A DNA stretch of 19,066 nucleotides, taken from an uncultured Pseudomonadota bacterium (GTDB lineage: Bacteria > Pseudomonadota > Gammaproteobacteria > Burkholderiales > SG8-39). Positions 15,686 through 19,066 of the stretch are shown piece after piece (positions within the stretch are counted from its first letter, which is position 1; every line of letters begins with the position of its first letter). The notes beneath the pieces are model-generated. The model did not search any database. It was not told the origin of the DNA and saw only the letters and a program-made list of their open reading frames with translations. The DNA is taken from assembly GCA_903895005.1 (NCBI GenBank), contig CAITSH010000410.1, forward strand, positions 1 to 19,066. The letters are read 5' to 3'. The translations under genes were made by a program, and so were the position numbers.

Positions 15686-16597
15686 TCAGATTTTTTGGGG
15701 CTGATTCCTGGGCTCTGCTTGCCCCAGCCATCTGTTCAAGCGCGTCTCTTGTTCTTCACTTAACACGCCACGCGTCTTGGCAAGCGTTACGGTTCGCAGT
15801 GCCAGTTGTCGGTAAAGCAACGCGGCTTGCGCGTCGAATGCGTCAAGCGCATCCAGATGGCGTCGAACCGTGTCGAGGTCCCCGCGCGACACCGGGCCCG
15901 GCATACCGTATGCGAGCCCCGCTTTTTCCACCGAAGCGGCAGTGCCGCGAAGCAGCGGCAGCAGGGCCGCGATCGCATCCGCTTCGCCCACGCCAAAGGA
16001 AGCCCATAGTTTGGCGGCCTCCGCCAGCAAGGCCACCGCATACTGCGACGCATACGCGCCAGAGGCGTGATACAGGACGCGCGCCCCCGCGGGCAGCGTG
16101 ATGGAGCGGCAATCCAGTGCGGCAGCGAGCGCCTTCAGATGACTGTGCAGCGGTTCGTCCGCTTCTATGGTGACTGTGCAGCCTGGCAGGGACGCAAGCG
16201 CCGCCTCCGGATCGGCAAAGGTCTGCATCGGATGAAAGCCGCCGGTCATTGCGCCCATGGCCGCCGCCGGGGCGAGCGCCGCGACCTCGGTCGCGCCGCT
16301 GCAATGCACGGCAGACACACCGGTGCGCCAGCGCAGCGAGGCGGCCACTTCCGGGATGGCACGATCGGTGACGCTGATAAACACAATGTCGGCGGCATCA
16401 ACCACGCGTTGCGGATCCTCCACGGCCTGGCATCCGGGGATCGCGCCGGCCAGTCGTAATGCTGAAGCGGGCGTGCGGCTTGCCACGGTGGCAACGGTGA
16501 TGCCCTTTTGGACAAAGCCGCGACTGAGCGTGGCGGCCAGCCTTCCGGCTCCGATAAAACCGATGCGCGGGAATGGGTCGGGTGACGGCTGGGTCAT
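15686..16597 (-). CDS. Rossmann-like and DUF2520 domain protein
   Basis: A 303-residue putative NAD(P)-binding protein. The N-terminal Rossmann domain starts at IGFIGAGRLAATLSRGF (glycine-rich loop at 16-21) and includes FISVTDRAIPEVA and the HCSGATEVAALA and GGFHPMQTFADP segments of the family. The all-helical DUF2520 half starts near residue 165 (ALDCRSITLPAGARVLYHASGAYAS). It resembles 6-phosphogluconate- or pyrroline-carboxylate-reductase-like enzymes, but no substrate is established for the family. The frame stays open 59 codons upstream through a Pro/Ser/Thr-rich stretch that overlaps the divergent promoter region and the start of the next gene, so the ATG at 16597, right before the Rossmann fold, is chosen. 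It is convergent with dsbC and divergent from the coiled-coil gene. Confidence 0.85.
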   Translation of the reverse strand: MTQPSPDPFPRIGFIGAGRLAATLSRGFVQKGITVATVASRTPASALRLAGAIPGCQAVEDPQRVVDAADIVFISVTDRAIPEVAASLRWRTGVSAVHCSGATEVAALAPAAAMGAMTGGFHPMQTFADPEAALASLPGCTVTIEADEPLHSHLKALAAALDCRSITLPAGARVLYHASGAYASQYAVALLAEAAKLWASFGVGEADAIAALLPLLRGTAASVEKAGLAYGMPGPVSRGDLDTVRRHLDALDAFDAQAALLYRQLALRTVTLAKTRGVLSEEQETRLNRWLGQAEPRNQPQKI

Positions 16598-16756
16598 TTC
16601 AATGCGATCCGGAGGATGGGGGCGGGAAAGTGTAGTTGAATTCACCGTGGGAGGTTCCGGCAACGAGGGTTGCGCCCGCGGCGGCGCGCTCCGGCCGCCC
16701 TGGTTGCCTGGAGTAGAATCTGTCATCTTCAGGTGTCCCGGTGCGTTATTGAACAG

Positions 16757-17137
16757 ATGCGTGTTTTTGCTCATTTCCCGCTCTTGCTGCTGTTATTGAC
16801 CGCCGGCCTGGCCCAGGCCCAGGCTCCGGTGGAAGAGCGCAAGCCGCGGCTCGATCCGTTTCTCGAAAGTCAGCAGCGCGTCGATTTCGCGCGACAGGCT
16901 TCCGAACAATCCGAGCAGCGTGTGCGACAGGCTGAGCGCGATGCACTTCAGGACGAGACCGCTTTCAAGGCAGTGCAAAAGCAGGCCGATGAGGCGCGCG
17001 CGGTGTCCGAGAAATCCAAAAAAAACCTGGCTGATGCGCGAGCCCGGGCCGCGGAGGCCAAGCGTGCCTACGACAAGGAATCGGCGGAATTTGCGCGGGT
17101 GCGCCGCCAGACGAGCGAGCCGGCGAAAAAGGGTTGA
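16757..17137 (+). CDS. Small exported coiled-coil protein of unknown function
   Basis: A 126-residue protein with a signal peptide (MRVFAHFPLLLLLLTAGLAQA, cleavage near residue 21). The mature part, about 105 residues, is almost entirely charged and Ala/Gln/Glu/Lys/Arg-rich (…QASEQSEQRVRQAERDALQDE…, …ARARAAEAKRAYDKESAEFARVRR…). It should form a long helix or coiled coil in the periplasm and has no cysteine. The frame runs 29 codons further upstream, but only the ATG at 16757 gives a signal peptide. A TAGAAT at 16714-16719 could be its -10, although no matching -35 is obvious. I do not recognise a family. Low complexity makes similarity searches unreliable. Confidence 0.7.
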   Translation: MRVFAHFPLLLLLLTAGLAQAQAPVEERKPRLDPFLESQQRVDFARQASEQSEQRVRQAERDALQDETAFKAVQKQADEARAVSEKSKKNLADARARAAEAKRAYDKESAEFARVRRQTSEPAKKG

Positions 17138-17213
17138 TGCCGGATTTGCGCCGGTAAATCAAGGCATTTGGATGACAGGGTGACCGGGTGGATCTAGCTC
17201 AAGGAGTTCCAAT

Positions 17214-17612
17214 ATGAAAAAGAAAATAACCTCGCAAGAGCTGACATGCGCGCTGCTCGTCGGCCTGTGTGCGACGCCGTTGTTTTTTGCGCCAGCGTTC
17301 GCGCAGCCTAATGTTAACGTCAAGACCGTTACGAAGACACTCAACAGTTCGGCCGCGCACAAGGAATGCACGGGGCTGACCACGGCGCAGAACCTGCGCT
17401 ACTGGTTTCGTGCGGACGCCCCGGTAAATTTCAATATCCAATACCAGGAGGGCGGGCAGATGGTCTACCCGGTCAAAAAGGACAAGGTCAGCATTCTTTC
17501 CGGAACCTACGCGCCAAAAAATTCCGGGGACGTTTGCATCGTCTGGACCAACCTCAACACGCGGCCTGTGACCCTGTCATTCGAGTTTGCTCGCCTGGCG
17601 TCGGGGCGCTGA
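17214..17612 (+). CDS. Small exported beta-rich protein with a GOLD/emp24-like C-terminal half
   Basis: A 132-residue protein with a signal peptide ending APAFA (residue 30) before QPNVNV. AAGGAG lies 8 bases before the ATG. The mature protein has two cysteines, Cys52 and Cys108, which could form a disulfide in the periplasm. Residues 62-126 read as alternating beta strands. The stretch from SGTYAPKNSGDVCIVWTN to PVTLSFEF matches the pattern of GOLD domains (a G-x-[FY]-x-A-P turn, a Cys in the following strand, an F/W-[ST]-N turn and a final V-x-[LF]-x-[FV] strand). This resemblance is from memory and by eye. Its TGA shares a base with the next ATG (TGATG), so it is probably translationally coupled to the SIMPL-domain gene. 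Confidence 0.75.
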   Translation: MKKKITSQELTCALLVGLCATPLFFAPAFAQPNVNVKTVTKTLNSSAAHKECTGLTTAQNLRYWFRADAPVNFNIQYQEGGQMVYPVKKDKVSILSGTYAPKNSGDVCIVWTNLNTRPVTLSFEFARLASGR

Positions 17613-18337
17613 TGAGAACCGTCCGGCTTTGCGTTACGCGTGCGGTGTATGTCGTGTGCGCGGTATTTTCGATTGCGCTCGTTTCTTCGCCTGCGCGGGC
17701 GCAACCGGCGGCGGAGATGACGCGTCAAAACAGCGTCGATTTCCAGGCCGAGGCGCAGCGCGAGGTTGCCAACGACACGCTCAACGCGACGCTGTACGTC
17801 GAATCGACCGATACGAATTCCGCGCAGGTTGCGAACGTGTTGAACAAGACCCTGGCCGAAGCGCTCAAGGCGGCCGCAGAATTCAAGACCGTGCGCGCCC
17901 GTTCCGGCGGCAACCAGACCTACCCGGTGTACGACCGCCAGAACAAGCTCAGCGCTTGGCGCGGGCGAGGTGAAATCCGCCTTGAGAGCAGGGATTTCGC
18001 GGCGGCGTCGGCACTGATCGGCAAGTTGCAGTCGGGTATGCAGCTGGGTGGCGTTTCCTTTTCGGTTTCGGCCGAACTGCGTCGCCAGACCGAGAACGAA
18101 TTGATCACCGAGGCTGTTGCGGCATTTCGCTCACGCGCCGAAATCCTGCGTCAGTCCCTCTCAGGTCGTACCTACAAGATTCGCAAGATCACCGTTAACA
18201 CCGCCGGCTTCGTTCCGCAGCCAAGACCCTACCTCGCCGCGCGCGCCATGGCCTCGGCCGAGGCGGCGCAGCCGCCGCTGGAAGGCGGGCAAAGCATGGT
18301 GACCGTGAGTGCGAACGGAACGATAGAGGTCGATTGA
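17612..18337 (+). CDS. SIMPL-domain (DUF541) exported protein
   Basis: A 241-residue protein with a signal peptide ending SSPARA (residue 30) before QPAAEM. The mature part is one SIMPL domain: an N-terminal segment with VDFQAEAQREVANDTLNATLYVE, a middle with RGRGEIRLESRDFAAASALIGKLQ and GVSFSVSAELRRQTENELITEAVAAFRSRAEIL, and the closing strand SMVTVSANGTIEVD. The family includes periplasmic or outer-membrane proteins such as E. coli YggE, linked to lowered oxidative stress; the molecular activity is unknown. The frame is open much further upstream, but that part lies inside the preceding gene. The ATG at 17612 shares its A with that gene's stop and begins the signal peptide, so it is the start. 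No lipobox is seen. Confidence 0.88.
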   Translation: MRTVRLCVTRAVYVVCAVFSIALVSSPARAQPAAEMTRQNSVDFQAEAQREVANDTLNATLYVESTDTNSAQVANVLNKTLAEALKAAAEFKTVRARSGGNQTYPVYDRQNKLSAWRGRGEIRLESRDFAAASALIGKLQSGMQLGGVSFSVSAELRRQTENELITEAVAAFRSRAEILRQSLSGRTYKIRKITVNTAGFVPQPRPYLAARAMASAEAAQPPLEGGQSMVTVSANGTIEVD

Positions 18338-18372
18338 TGGCAATGTTCGCGCCCGCGGCGGGCGCGTGGTGA
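18337..18372 (+). other. 11-codon mini-ORF bridging the SIMPL and MFS genes
   Basis: An ATG that shares one base with the SIMPL-gene stop (TGATG at 18335-18339) opens a frame of 11 codons (MAMFAPAAGAW) ending in TGA at 18370-18372. That stop overlaps an in-frame GTG of the MFS reading frame as GTGA (18369-18372). It could be a coupling or leader peptide, or chance in a short spacer. Confidence 0.25.
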
Positions 18373-18386
18373 ACGCCGGGGGTGGC

Positions 18387-19066
18387 ATGCCTTCAGGCGG
18401 GCGCCAAACGGGCACCCATGACCTGAACCTGAGCACTCCGCAATTGGTGCTGACGGTTGCAATGACCCTGGTCGTGCAGTCGCTCACCTCAATGGCCATG
18501 GCAGTGCCCGCGGTGCTTGCACCGGTGGCGGCGGCTGATTTCGGCTATTCCCCGACAGCCGTCGGCGTGCTCGTTTCCTCGGCCTACATCGCCGCCATGT
18601 TGAGCGGCCTCGCCGGCGGCGCATTGATCGCCAGGTTCGGCCCCATCCGCGTATTCCAGTTTGCGTTTGGCGTCCTCCTGGCCGGACTGCTGTTCGGGGC
18701 GAGCGCGCAGATCGTACTGGTCTTTGCCGCCATGAGCCTCATCGGCGCCGCGAACGGCGTGGTCAACCCGACAACTTCGCAGATCCTCGCGCGCGCCGCG
18801 CCCCCCGGCGTAAGGGTGATGGTGTTCTCGATCAAGCAGACTGGCGTGCCTCTCGGGGCGGCCATCAGCGGCGTGCTGCTGCCGGCCTTGCTGCTTTTTA
18901 TGAACTGGCATGTGGCCTTGCTCACCCTTGCCGCGCTGAGTGTGCTGATCATTCCATGCCTGCAGCCCTTTCGCGCCACCTTCGACGACGAGCCGGTGAC
19001 GCGTGCATCGTTGCGTGTTGCTGCGATCCTGGCGCCGCTTGGCGAGGTCTGGAACGACAGGCGGAT
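18387..19066 (+). CDS. MFS transporter, 3' end outside the window (partial)
   Basis: An open frame runs off the right edge, giving the first 226 residues of a major facilitator superfamily transporter in the inner membrane. After a polar N-terminus (MPSGGRQTGTHDLNLSTPQ) there are five or six hydrophobic helices. The first is about residues 20-45, and helix 2 begins at AVGVLVSSAYIAAMLSGLAGG. The loop 2-3 motif A region is degenerate: GGALIARFGPIRVF in place of GxxxDRxGRR. FSIKQTGVPLGAAISGVLLPAL is typical of the anion or organic-acid type MFS members around helix 5. The substrate cannot be assigned. The ATG at 18387 has GGGGGTGG before it; GTG codons at 18366 and 18369 are alternatives. It lies about 50 bp after the SIMPL gene on the same strand. 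Confidence 0.82.
   Translation, partial: MPSGGRQTGTHDLNLSTPQLVLTVAMTLVVQSLTSMAMAVPAVLAPVAAADFGYSPTAVGVLVSSAYIAAMLSGLAGGALIARFGPIRVFQFAFGVLLAGLLFGASAQIVLVFAAMSLIGAANGVVNPTTSQILARAAPPGVRVMVFSIKQTGVPLGAAISGVLLPALLLFMNWHVALLTLAALSVLIIPCLQPFRATFDDEPVTRASLRVAAILAPLGEVWNDRR

Noticed and set aside
16598..16774. 59-codon N-terminal extension of the DUF2520 protein
   Set aside because: It is Pro/Ser/Thr-rich, covers the divergent promoter region and runs into the neighbouring gene, while the Rossmann fold begins just after the ATG at 16597.
1..19066. CRISPR array, insertion sequence, prophage or integration site
   Set aside because: I saw no regularly spaced repeats, transposase- or integrase-like proteins, or direct-repeat duplication of the tRNA-Met 3' end in the window.

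Overview
The window is GC-rich and looks like the chromosome of a betaproteobacterium. The proteins resemble Burkholderiales, Nitrosomonadales and Rhodocyclales versions, and two gene blocks typical of Gram-negative proteobacteria sit side by side: glyQ-glyS-gmhB-plsC-(M48 peptidase)-gloA, and miaB-phoH(ybeZ)-ybeY-corC(ybeX)-lnt. I see no insertion sequence, phage gene, CRISPR array, rRNA gene or other mobile element. Taxonomy is inferred from gene order and protein similarity only.

Layout. Positions 1-449 hold the 3' part of an unrecognised plus-strand gene. From about 560 to 12200 every gene lies on the minus strand. Read in the direction of transcription, the order is an elongator-type tRNA-Met (12202-12126), a small exported protein, miaB, phoH, ybeY, corC and lnt, then a 130-bp gap, then glyQ, glyS, gmhB, plsC, a YgjP/M48-type metalloprotease and gloA. 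From 12402 the plus strand carries panE (ketopantoate reductase family), a UbiH/UbiF/COQ6-type flavin monooxygenase and a DsbC-type periplasmic disulfide isomerase. A convergent minus-strand gene for a Rossmann/DUF2520 protein follows. Divergent from it are three consecutive plus-strand genes for exported proteins: a coiled-coil protein, a small beta-rich protein whose C-terminal half resembles the GOLD/emp24 pattern, and a SIMPL-domain protein. The window ends inside an MFS transporter gene.

How the genes work together. The two minus-strand blocks combine translation and RNA functions (MiaB tRNA modification, YbeY and PhoH RNA processing, glycyl-tRNA synthetase, tRNA-Met) with envelope building (Lnt, CorC, PlsC, GmhB for LPS heptose) and detoxification (GloA). 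The gly-to-peptidase segment is extremely compact: four successive junctions are 4-base ATGA stop/start overlaps, and these also fix the glyS start. The right-hand third is mostly exported or redox proteins.

The least explained parts are (i) the 17214-18337 pair encoding the GOLD-like protein and the SIMPL protein, joined by a TGATG junction, with a coiled-coil exported protein just upstream; (ii) a perfect 10-bp inverted repeat between tRNA-Met and panE, whose half-site TTGACAAA also forms the tRNA promoter -35 region; (iii) a GmhB lacking two of the usual zinc ligands; and (iv) a strong stem-loop between the flavin monooxygenase and dsbC. Most of the window is conserved housekeeping DNA, and I do not see a convincing new defence or mobile system in it.
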